Source: Corinectria fuckeliana
Lineage: Eukaryota > Ascomycota > Sordariomycetes > Hypocreales > Nectriaceae
Assembly (NCBI GenBank): GCA_019137255.1
Contig: WPDH01000055.1
Coordinates: 115,180-179,179, forward strand
Reading direction: 5' to 3'
Length of the DNA stretch: 64,000 nt
Shown here: positions 31,901-42,119 of the stretch, piece after piece
Layout of the letters: each line of letters opens with the position of its first letter
How positions within the stretch are numbered: position 1 is the first letter of the stretch
Position numbers and translations under genes: made by a program
The notes under the pieces: model-generated
Told to the model about the DNA's origin: nothing
What the model saw: only the letters and a program-made list of their open reading frames with translations
Databases searched by the model: none

Positions 31901-34603
31901 CCAAAAATCCCCATTTAGGTTGATATGAGCCCATCGTGATAGGTTCCCCGAGATCCAAAAACATGAATTTCTCATCTTCGGCGTAACGAGCATGTTTGCG
32001 CTCGAGCTCGGGCAATGGTAGGTATGTGGTGCATAGTACCTCGGACAGCGCGCAGGCGTCTTTTCCCTTGCATATGACTTCCATATTGCACAGCTCGGCC
32101 ATAATCTCGACAGATTTAGTGATGGTGGCTTCTTCAAGTGGCCAATGATGCTGGAGAGCACCTAGGAGCTTCTCTGGGCGCGTTTCCTCGACATGCCGGA
32201 ACGCTGCAGAGACCTTCACGTTGCCATCGGGTCCAGCTTGGGCGATTTGGAGGTTGCGACGCAGAGGAAGACGGCATTCCAACCACTCAATCCAAGCCAG
32301 GCTGAAGCCTTCTGGAGTTGGTGGCTCATCTTCCAAGTATGCCTCGTGAAGGAATGAGGCTTCGAGTCCCTGCTTCCCCTCGGGTCCTCTCAGAAGCTCA
32401 CTCGGACTGTACTCGTGTATTGATGGAAGGTAAACTTCGTCAAAAAAAGGGCAGTGCGACTTCAACTGCTGAGTATAGATCCAAGACTTCCGTAGTTTGC
32501 TCAGCATTTCGCCTTTCATCGATGATTCCGATAGATACAGAAATCTCATGTAGTTGACCGAGGTTGACAGAGCCATCGTTGCCTTTGTAAGGGGAGATGT
32601 CACTTTCTTGAGAATCATGCAACAAATATCCTCGGCAGGAACCGCCTTGACGCCAAGTTCGTCGAAGAGCCGGCGTCGCTCAGGGTTAACTGCTGCCTCT
32701 GCGCTCACCAAGTTGAGATCAAGGCCGTCCGGGATTGCAATATGACCAGCGCAATGCGAGTAGTATATAATTTTGCTGTTGGCGGAAATCCACCGGCCGT
32801 CATTCAAAGGAATGAGCGCCAAGGTCCGTACTGGATCGTTGTCCGGGTTGGAATAGCTCGTGCCGCCCTTCGCCAACAGCAACGCCTGCGCTGCCCGCGA
32901 GTGCCAGTCTTCGTCAGTCTCCGGGCTCTTCATCCGAGACGGGCCGCCGGTGTCATTCAGATCACACTCGACAAGTTCGATAACCTTGTAATCGGATAGA
33001 CTCTTCATGCCGTAAGGTACGAGAAGCGTCGTATCGGCAGCCTCGTACTTTTTGGAAAGGTATAATTCTCCAAAGTCCCGGAAGAGAGGCTCTCCATGTT
33101 GGTCGAGAGCCCATGGCGGCAAAGAACACAAGCCACAGATGGGAGTCAGATGTTCTTTGTTCCAGGAACAAAAGAGGGGCGCCCGCTGGATCTTTTCTTG
33201 GATCTTATCGAGTAGGCCAGTCCAGAAACCGTCCCAGGGGTACGACTTGGGCTGAGGAAGCCATCTCATCCACTGAAACCGCAAGGTGGGATGCAGGGAA
33301 AACTCCTTCGCTGCCTTGACAAAACACTCGGCAATTCCATCTAGAAGGGCTTGGTTGCGAAGAGAAGTCGTGACGATGCCTTGACGACTAGCTTCTGTGA
33401 CGAAGTCTGTGTGCATGAGGAACTAGACATGGTAATCCGTTAGGGAGGGCATCATGGGGAAATAGACACTACTCACCTTGAAGCCCATGGGTCGCATGGG
33501 CAAAAAGGCAAAGACGTCTTGATCGTCGACGATTGGTTCAGATGTGTCGGTCAAGGGAAAAGCGAGGACAACCTCGGCCGTAGAGTCGGTCCGCTCGGCC
33601 TCATCCGAGTAGTTTCTGTTCTCGCTTCGGGGCACGTTCTGGGCTATATACTTGGTGATGTGGTACTTCTTGTCAACCTCTCCGATCGACATCGTCTTTC
33701 GAATGGTTGCCGGATTGCTTCCATGCAGTGAATACGTTGTCTCTTCGGCGACAGTGTCATCCTCGGTGTGAAACGAGACTTTGACTTTGCGAAGCTTCCT
33801 GAGGAACAGAAGAATGGTGTCCTGAAGCTCCTGGAACTGCTGTTTGATAATGTCAAGCTGTCTTGCGTCTGTCTCCGCATTGCCGCTGTCGTGGAGATGG
33901 AGCGTGATACGGGTCGAACAGGTTCCCAGCGCCTCGTCGGTCTCTTCCCAGACAGGCGTCACCATGCCCAGGCCAGAATCGCCCTTTCGGTGAGTAAAGG
34001 AAAAAGAAAAGTCGTTGGACTGGATGTGAACTTTCCAGGCGGCCATGAAAACTGATTTGAAGCCGATTCCTTTCTCGCCGATGTAGCCCTGGGCGCCGAC
34101 CTTGGAGCTCTTGCCGATGGCGCAGATGGCTCGGAGGTTGTCGGGAGTGAAGCCATTTTCATTGCATTCAATGGAAAGCTTGTCGGGGCGAATGTTGAAC
34201 GAGACGTACGGATCCTCCCCCGCTGCTATGGCCTTGCTGTAGTCGTTGTCATCCGCATTTTGAAGCAGCTCAAAGACGAATCTCGCATTGCTAGTGTAAA
34301 GATTCCTGGCCAGTCTAGCACCGAGTTAGCCCCCTTCACTTCCCTTCAATGACCAAAAACATGATGATTTCCAGACTGCTACACGTACGTCAAGACAGCG
34401 GAGCCAATCATCTCATCCTTGCGGAGTAGCGCTTCTTCAACCTCGCGCCTAAGCTCGGGCTCGATGGCGCCAATCCGGGAGAGCTTGTCCTCTCCAAGAT
34501 AGCCTCGCTGCTTGGCAATGTCCCTCACCAGCTCACGCTCCGGGAGGTGGCTAGACTCCGGGGGAGGAGAAGTCCCCATGGGAGCAGATGCCTGGGTGGA
34601 CAT
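28939..34603 (-). CDS. Hsp90-like ATPase with NO VEIN/DUF3883 C-terminal domain
   Basis: Eight exons: 34603-34389, 34314-33477, 33422-31717, 31660-31307, 31259-30636, 30585-29556, 29495-29187 and 29136-28939. Every phase agrees, giving 1757 residues. Near residue 85 FVFELLQNADDND is the ATP/Mg N-box, followed by IECNENGFT and GEKGIGFKSVF, the GHKL/Hsp90-type (sacsin-like) nucleotide site. A middle region of more than 1200 residues has no domain I can name. The C-terminal GALGELFV...LPGFGRHNWQS...SDIVYHDTD...RYFIEVKCTTG is the DUF3883/NO VEIN domain; its Asp and E-x-K arrangement resembles PD-(D/E)XK nucleases. Intron 7 is a GC-AG intron (AGG|GCAAGT). Introns are 47-74 nt. The function in fungi is unknown; plant NO VEIN acts in development. 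There are no breaks. Confidence 0.85.
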
Positions 34604-36884
34604 TGCGTGATGAGATGCTTTCTCGACCTGGTGCCGTCGACACTGTGTGCATTGAGGATCGCGATGGAGCGATAAGAAGAAGCAGCGTAATAGAAAGGGG
34701 ACGGTTATGGCCACCTAGGCAGCCAGACTCAGCCTCACAAAAACACACCCCGTGATTCATCAGTGTCGATTAGTCCTACGTGGCGCAAGACTTGGGATCT
34801 TAAGCGCTGAATCTCATGCAGGGGCTTTCAGCTCTGCGGGTTCCCCATGCGTGATTGGCTCTGACAAAGTTGCCAAGTTCGGTTGTGTCTTGGGTGGAAT
34901 GGGACCCAGATCAAAACGACAGGTTGAGCTATCCCCGCCGTGTCTAGTAAAGCGACGAGCGATGACGAGATCTGTGATTATCTGGGGTAGTCATAGAGCT
35001 TGCGAATGACGAACAAGATATCGTCTACAGCTACAAAGATGCAAAGTCTCGAAGGAAAGAACACACTCTGCCTGCACTGTTCGCCCCTCGTGATGCCGGC
35101 ATGCAGTTGAGACCCGCCCCTTTGCCAACAGCCAACAGGCATGCTCCCATGTTTCTTCTCCACATTGTACATTGGAAGATCCGTTCCTGACGAGTGACGA
35201 TGCGGGGTGGCGTCTTTGGCAAATAACTCGTGCGGTGAATTATGGAGACACGATGCACTCCTGTGAAACAAGCAAGCATCTTGTATGATCGTGTGTTTTA
35301 TGTAAAGTCCAGCAAAGCAAAAGACTCCAGGGTCAGCCTGTCTCCATGGTCGTGAGTTGAAATTCGCCATCTCGCTCCTGCAGCTCATGTCCGAGACATC
35401 CAGCATATTACCTCCTCCACATCGGCTTTGAGCACATCAATTGGCCCCTTTAAAGCTCAACAAGGCCTGGTCCTGGCTCTCGAAAAGAACAATGCCATAA
35501 GCGTTCCAGGCTGCACATTACTCCGATGATGCCATTCTAAGCCCCATATCGACTTTACCAGTGACCAGGCATTTAGTCTGGCCGCTTCGCTTACGCCTTC
35601 TTCAAGATGTTAATAACTGTACTATTTGACAGGCGGGTATTATTACATCCAGGGCGCCTAGTCTTAGATTGCTCCACTCACAACCTGCACAAGTACATGT
35701 CTATATTTATATACCAGCTTTCAACCTGGAAAGGGTATTGGCTCCTTTGCACTAGTGCTAGCGGAGCAGCAGGTGGGTAGATTCCCCTACACAATACGAT
35801 CAGTTGAACCAAGTTAGGTAGGCGATGGTTAGTTTAGTGTTGTTGGTTACGCCATGTTGGTTTGACGCAGGCACAACATTAGGCGACAAAGCTCAGTTTC
35901 ATGACACTCCTTTGGCCCGTTAGTTGCTCAAACAAGATGATAACACTCTCCTAACTTAGTCTTTCAGCCCAAAATTGATCGCCAATCGATCATTTCTCTA
36001 GGGCGGCGCCTATGAGTTGGTCACTCTCGAAATCGTGCCGTAAGCGCTGGATTGAGGGGGGCGCACGATGCAATCAAATTCGGCCTGCTGGCCCTACCGC
36101 GTTGGTTACACTATGTTGACTCTACCATGCCAGCTTAGCTATGTGGGTTTTGGTGTTGGCAGCAGATACCCAGAGTGGCTAAATCAGGTTGTTAGTCGTG
36201 CTCAAACGCAATGTCATTCATCGGCCTAATCCTTTGACCTGGACTCACTCACTTTCGCCAATCAGTATGATGACGTTTCAGTTGCCACCATCTCTATCCC
36301 TTTCCGCGGGCGCCTACGAGTTGGTTGTATTGTATTCTGCAGGCCCGGAATTGAGTTTATTCACGTCTCACATACGGTTAGTTCATTCAGTTACTTTACT
36401 TTGATGCATAGGGGTCACGCTTGGTTAGTGAGCTAGCACTAGACAAGACAGGAAGGACGGAGAGATAAAGCGTGGTGGAATAAATGGCTGCGTTATGTGC
36501 TATATGATCCAGATTTCTCGTAATAGCGAGGTATAGACAAGACTAAGATAGAGTGAGATACTTGACGGGGTTCTTAGGGGCTATATATTTCCTTGAGTGC
36601 CTCAAACGAAGGGTCTTGTAGAAGCTGCGCTGCAGTCAGACGATGCTTGTGTAGGGAGAAAAGTCCCCTCCGCAACAAAGATCGCACAGGCTATCGCTCC
36701 ACTAGACTAGTATCAGGTCGAATGCGTGGAACCTTGGCCTCAAGGGCTAATAAGGGGTCCGGTACTCTTTTAGGATCGTACCACGAATCATGACATGGAC
36801 CACTATTATTAGCCTCATAACTGACACATTCAGCATTCAGGTCAACTTAGCACTTAGCATTAGCGTAGTGCGCATTACAATTTG
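34604..36884. other. Intergenic, about 2.3 kb
   Basis: No convincing gene. A 142-codon frame at 34978-35406 (minus) has an ATG but no domain. From about 35840 to 36330 two diverged copies of a segment sharing GGTTAC-C-ATGTTG, GTTAGT-GTGCTCAAAC-like and GCGCCTA-GAGTTGGT motifs suggest an old duplication or degraded repeat. Confidence 0.4.
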
Positions 36885-37962
36885 CTATGACTGGAGAATG
36901 TAATAATAACAACCCTCACATGTTGCCGGAAGGGGACCCAAGGTATCGACTATAAGGGTAACTATAGAAATATTCCGCGGAACATAGAAAAAGGGGCAGT
37001 CAAGATAAAGCTCTGCGAATAAACACATATAGCTCCACATATCAGAGGCAAAACTCGGGTTTGCAGTATGAACTCTCTGGAGCACAGTAGATAGCAGGTG
37101 ACTGCACCTTTTGTGTCACCCACTGAAGTGCCGGCTTTGGTTGCCAGACCGAAATCCCAGAGAGAAACCGTGTCTCCTACTAGATTCTCCTGAGGGATCA
37201 TTGGTGCAACAAGCTCACCCCCTTTCCACGGCGCGGCGAACGCGGGGCGGGGCATTTTTTGGGGGCACCCAAGCTGTTCGTATTGTGTAGTAGTCGTGCC
37301 GCAGTCGTCGAGAGGGCTGAGACTGTAATCACATTTGCGGTATTTAGGTCTATGGAATGTATAAACTTCAAGATTCATAGTCTATGATTCGAAGAGGAGA
37401 GATTGTTGTGCAAGTTAACGCACCCTGGTGTACAATTCCACCATCATGTAGGCTCTCAAGCCTTGTAAAAGTTGCTTGGTAGTTAACATGCGGGTGGCAA
37501 CTGGCTTTTGTCGAGCAAAATCTCTGAGATTTGGGCCTCTCAAGAGAGAGACAAGAACTCGGTGACGACCATCGGGACTCTGGAGATGAAAGACACCCTG
37601 GGATATCAGAAGGTAGTAAGTGTCCTGTATAGTCCTGGCGATCTCGCTCTGTATGTGGTATTCGTAATCTCCTGAATCTCCAGGCATGATGATCTTAAGA
37701 GCGACATCCTTCTTGCTTCCTGTGTCATATGCCATCCAAACAGTTGCGAGGCCGCCATGGCCCGGATTATGCTCAATGCAATACCTCTTGGCAAGGATTT
37801 CCCCGATGCAAATGGGGTAGTATACACCCTTTTCAAACCCTTCGGGCCTTCAGGGTCTTCAGCAGTCAGCTTTACATCCATTTTATCATCCGAGCCCACG
37901 AAGTCGCCCTGATCCATCATGGCTTTATTAACACCACTTCGTGAGGCCTCCACGGCAACCAT
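36885..37962 (-). pseudogene. Protein kinase (SRPK-like fungal family) relic with frameshifts
   Basis: Pieces of one kinase are read in sequence only by changing frame several times. The 5' piece (ATG 37962) passes near 37830 into the frame of YYPICIGEILAKRY and GHGGLATVW (nucleotide-binding region). VALKII and RVLVSLLRGPNLRD follow. Near 37450 the frame changes again to give LHDGGIVHQ (catalytic loop). VSLWDFGLATKAG is the DFG region, and SFASDMWSYMCLFAELYL lies in yet another frame at 37085-36885. Each break fits a 1-2 nt loss in a short repeat. Missing pieces and repeated frame changes argue for a dead gene; sequencing error at all sites is possible but less likely. The nearest family seems to be fungal SRPK/SKY1-like kinases. 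Confidence 0.72.
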
Positions 37963-38505
37963 ATTTAATGTAGAGACGCAGTTGCTAGGTTGTACGTGGT
38001 AAAGATGGAAGATTAAAGAGATGGAAGGAAAGAAAGAAGGTAAACCACAGTAGTGGTTGTGGCCGACAAATAATATGAAGATTTGAGTGGAGATGAGATA
38101 ATGACTACACCTTGCTCATGTAGTCAGCATAATGCCTAAAAATAGATGGATTCGACGAGCCAACCTGAATTGCCCCTGCCTGCACAGCCCATCTTGGCCC
38201 TGGCCGGTTCTCTATATAGCTATCATGCCAGCCGCCAGCAGGTCAGTAGCCTTACAAGAGATGGTCGACCCTACCCCCTAGTCTCTGGCCGGTCTCTGCG
38301 CGTGACGCCAGCCTCCTTTTGTGGCCTTGTGGCTGGGTTATTAGAGGCATCACAATACACGAGACGCATAAAAGAGCGTCTATAGTTATGTTACACCACG
38401 TTTCTATCCTGCATGACATATAAGCAAGTACATGTACAATACCCCCCAAGCAGGTAAACGACGCTCCTTGTGAAACCCAGCCGGCCAGCTCCTGTCAAAC
38501 GTGCC
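37963..38505. other. Intergenic
   Basis: Upstream flank of the kinase relic and 3' flank of the small secreted protein. A short frame at 38146-38385 has no support. I see nothing else. Confidence 0.55.
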
Positions 38506-38871
38506 TCAGCAGTGATCACTCTTCCCAACATCATTAATTTTGCAACCGTTCTTGCAAAATGATTGAAACCTGATCTCGCCATCGGCGCCCCCAGTACAGT
38601 AGTAAACCGAGTCCGTGACGTGATTCTTTCCGATACAAGAGGACTTTTGACTGCGAACTAACTCATCTGCAATAGTAGGGAAATAGTTGCCTTTGTGAAT
38701 GTCCAAATCAGCTACCTTGTGATACAAACTTGCCCTAGCGATTGTCTTCTACTTACCGATTTGCAGGAGAACACTGCCGCAGTAGCTCAGCTTGGGGGTG
38801 CAGTTTCTTGCTTCAGCAAAGGCCGTAAGGCCCGCCACGAGGGCGAGAGGAAGAAGAGAAATCTTGACCAT
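38506..38871 (-). CDS. Small secreted cysteine-rich protein (effector-like)
   Basis: Exons 38871-38757 and 38711-38506 with a 45-nt intron (GTAAGT...GGTAG) give 106 residues. The signal peptide is about MVKISLLPLALVAGLTAFAEA. The mature part of about 85 residues has seven cysteines, in NCTPKLSYCGS, SSCIGK, YYCTGG, SFCKNGCK and SDHC. The C-T-P-x-L-x-Y-C-G opening is a pattern I associate with a group of small secreted fungal proteins of unknown function. The first exon is too short to stand out as an open frame on its own and was recovered from splice signals. Size, secretion and Cys content fit an effector-like or antimicrobial protein; no function is shown. Confidence 0.72.
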
Positions 38872-39787
38872 GTTGTGGGGATTATAACCAAATAAACTTG
38901 TAGATAGAGTTGATGGGGGATGATGAATGATTCCTGTCTGGGAGGGACATTAAGGAGACCAGAAGAGGGTTATATATAAGCTTGTGTCTAGTCTAGTGTC
39001 CTCATAGGGCCCAGCCACAATTCACCTCACGGTGGTCTAGGCCTCAAAGGCCCGGATGTCGGCACACAAGTTTGTTCAGAGCGTGTAGCTAAGCAATCTT
39101 AGTAGTGTTTAGCCGCAGACAATAGGGCGCCACTTCGTCTCAGCTCGGAAGACGGTATAGATGCTGTTGTATCTTCACTGGAGATTGCCAGCGCACAGGC
39201 GTACAGGATGCATCTTCGATGCGACAAGAAGGCACCCTGTGGCATTATTTGGTGATGATAATTTTTATTTCGATCAGGCAAGTTGATTCAGGACTGCATA
39301 GCTGTCGTAGATGCCTGATACGGCGGTTGTGATGTCGACCTCTCGGTGGCGTACCTAGCTAACGACTGTGAAGATGGAAGGCGCTTGGTCAGCCTTAGAC
39401 GCGTCCTAGGCTAACTGATGATTAAATGATGAGGACGTAGCTAAATGATTCGCTAAAGAATCACAGTTTGAGTACTAAAGCAGATTACACATTTAAATAT
39501 AAGGAGGAGGGCAGGCAGATTATAAAGAAACTATATATAAGGTTTACTATAATACACTCTTATAACTAGTATCACACCTACATTAGTTATTTCTTAAATC
39601 CTAATTGCTAAAAAGCAAGAGTATTAAAAACAAATAACACAAACAAAACACACAACTTAAGATGTAAGTAGAGTAAGTAAAGAAATCAGTTTTAGCTATA
39701 ATTATACTAAATGTTTCTTTATATCTCATCTCATACATGTACTAACTACTCCTAATAATGCTTTTCTATAGTTCTATCAACCATCTA
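38872..39787. other. Intergenic, AT-rich in its second half
   Basis: Promoter of the small secreted protein on the left (TATATATAAG at about 38971-38980). About 39470-39780 is clearly AT-rich with no open frame of interest. I see no gene. Confidence 0.55.
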
Positions 39788-41415
39788 TTAAATGCTAGGA
39801 CCACCTCCGCAGGGTCCAGCTTCCTCGTGAGTGTGCGAGCTAAGTCTCGACCGCTTGAAGAAGTCAGCGCGTTCGGCAGCCCACCGCCTGTGCTCCTTGT
39901 TAACGGGCTTCAGCGAGCGGAAGCTCTTGGCGTACTTGGCGACCGAGTTGGCGATACTCTGAGTGTTGAGCAGGTAGGCATCGAGGGCCAGGTTGTTAAT
40001 ATCGTCGCCGGCCTTGTGGTAGTTAATGTCATACGCGACGCCGGCCTCTCCACCGAATAGCGCCGCCTCCTCCTCCGTCTTGAGGACCTCAGCGCCGGTG
40101 AAGAGCCCGCCCGAGGGGATGCCGTTCTCGATGAAGGCAGCGTAGTCAGACCGGCCGCTAAACTCGGAGGGCACGTGGGCGGCACCCTTCTTCTTGTAGA
40201 ACTTCTCAAAGTCCTGCTCAAGCACGTCAGAGCCGGCAGGGCCTGTGAGGTTGAATGCGCTGCCGTCGCCATCGTAGATGCCGTAGATGTAGTTGGGGCT
40301 GGCGATCTAGGACTGGTGTTAGTGCCGACTGGGAAGCTCGAGAAGATAGAGAAACATACCATGTCAAAGTTCAGGTACGCTCGGATCTTGGATAGCTCCG
40401 TGGAAGAGCTGTTGACCGACTTTATGTACGCGTAGCTGCCCAAGAGGCCAAACTCCTCGGCGCTCCAGAAGGCAAACCGGACGGCGTTCTTGACTTTGAA
40501 GTTGGCTAGAGCAACGGCAACATTCAAGACACCAATGGTACCGGAACCGTCATCGCTGCGAATCACAGTTAGCACACAAGAATAAGACTCATCTCCATGG
40601 TTTACTTACTTGATACCGGGACCGGCGGCCACAGAGTCTGAGTGGCCTCCTAAGACAAGGACGTTATCGTGGTTGCCACCCTTAGTCTCAGCAATAACAT
40701 TAAAGGTAACACGCTCTTCAACAATAGCATCGACCTGGAGCTCGACTGTGACATCTCCAGCCTTAATCAGCTCTAAGATAGCCTCGCCATCCTCCTGGCT
40801 GATACCCACGATAGGGGTGTAGTTGCCAAACGGCTCGCCAAGAGTGCCGCTTAGCTCGCCAGGCACGTTGTTATAGACAATAACGCCAGTGGCGCCAGCT
40901 TCCTTGGCGTTAATAGACTTCTGCGCAAAGGTGCAGGTGCCTCGCGAGACGAGGGCAACGTTTCCCTCGACGGTTGCCGGGTAGTCGGCCACGTCGCACC
41001 CGAGGTTCGGCACGGCGATGAGGGCGCCACTGGCCGAGCCGCCAGGCGTGTAAGTCATGATGCCGGCGTCAATGTCATCACCATTAACAGTGACGACAGC
41101 TGTTCCCGACGCGAAGAGCTCCGTAAAGGGCTGCTTGACCACGTCATAGTAGTCGAGCGCCTTGAGCGTGTCGTACAGGTAGTCGACGGTGGCATTGTGG
41201 CCGCTACTGCCGAAGGCCCGGTTGCCGCCGTTGGCGTCGGCGATATCCTGGAGCTTCTGCGAGCCGGCCAGGAGGTCGTCGAGGTTGATCAGCTCCTGGA
41301 GCTTGTCTGACGTAACGTACTTCTTCGGCTTCGGCTTCGGCTTCGGCTTCGACTTGGAGCTCCCGGCCAGGGCAGGCACGGCCAGGACGAGCAGGGCGAT
41401 GGCGGAGGTCCTCAT
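39788..41415 (-). CDS. Secreted M28 aminopeptidase (aminopeptidase Y / LAP2-like)
   Basis: Exons 41415-40610, 40555-40360 and 40306-39788 (introns 54 and 53 nt) give 506 residues. The signal peptide is MRTSAIALLVLAVPALAG, followed by an unusual KPKPKPKPKK stretch. A protease-associated domain (about residues 130-240, LVSRGTCTFAQKSINAKEAGATGVIVYNN) is inserted before the catalytic core, as usual in this subfamily. Zinc ligands and catalytic residues are visible: GGHSDSV (His), GINDDGSG (bridging Asp, completed across intron 1), WSAEEFGLLGS (Glu-Glu), NFDM (Asp) and INYHKAGDD (His). It should release N-terminal residues from peptides outside the cell or in the vacuole. The frame is intact. Confidence 0.92.
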
Positions 41416-41901
41416 AGTGGCGGTGAGGCTTGGGAGCGGCTCGACAGGGTCAATTGGGCTCTGAGAGTCAGTGCAAGAGAGAAATGGCGAGATGCTTGCA
41501 GGATGTGGTTTCCGGGTCGGAGGCACAGTAGATATATTGCTGGAAGCTGGCCCATGACATGGTGCATGGTGCCGTGGATCGTTACAATATCCAATCATCC
41601 CATCGACCAAATCCGCCAATGAGCAGCCGGCCACGACTTGCGGCGAGCATCTAAAAGCGGCAGTTATTTGGACGCTAAGCGACGACCTTGGCGCTCCGTC
41701 ATCTCCTCATGGGGACCTGCCTGTTCCAGCAGGTCGGCCGAGGCGTCGCCGCACAAGTCCCATGTCACTTAGGACTTTGCAAATGCTCGCCCGCGCTAGG
41801 ACGCGAATCTAGGTTAAGAAGGGCAGGTAGCTGCGGCGGGCTAAGAGTCGTTTATGTAGATAAGCCTGTCAAGGATGTGACGGTCGGGTCTAACCTAGAG
41901 G
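41416..41901. other. Upstream flank of the aminopeptidase
   Basis: Normal base composition, ending abruptly at the retrotransposon target duplication. No gene is supported; short frames on both strands look like chance. Confidence 0.55.
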
Positions 41902-41906
41902 TATAA

Positions 41907-42119
41907 TGTGAAGGACCGGGTCTTGTTGCGTCACGTGCTGGACATCACGTGGCAGCACAGTGCTGTAGACCTCAGGCACTATAGGTCTGCACTATACTGT
42001 GACCCTCAGGGAGAAGCTGCTAAGGCTTCTCCCTATAACTGTAACTATCCTAATTTATTTAATCTGACCTTTTAAGATAATAGCTTCTTTTTTGCCTCTT
42101 TAGGTGATTATATTTTACT
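41907..42119 (+). repeat. 5' LTR (213 bp), outer part spared from RIP
   Basis: Begins TGTGAAGGACC and ends TTTTACT. It pairs base for base in length with 47393-47605. The first 150 bases or so keep normal GC content including CACGTG motifs, whereas the partner LTR has lost nearly every CpA, TpG and CpG there. Confidence 0.88.

Noticed and set aside
3386..34815. 17-bp inverse-complement match (TGAGATTCAGCGCTTAA) between about 3386 and 34799
   Set aside because: Does not extend on either side; a match of this length is near chance for 64 kb.
34978..35406. 142-codon minus-strand frame with ATG
   Set aside because: No recognisable domain, signal or splice support; could be chance.
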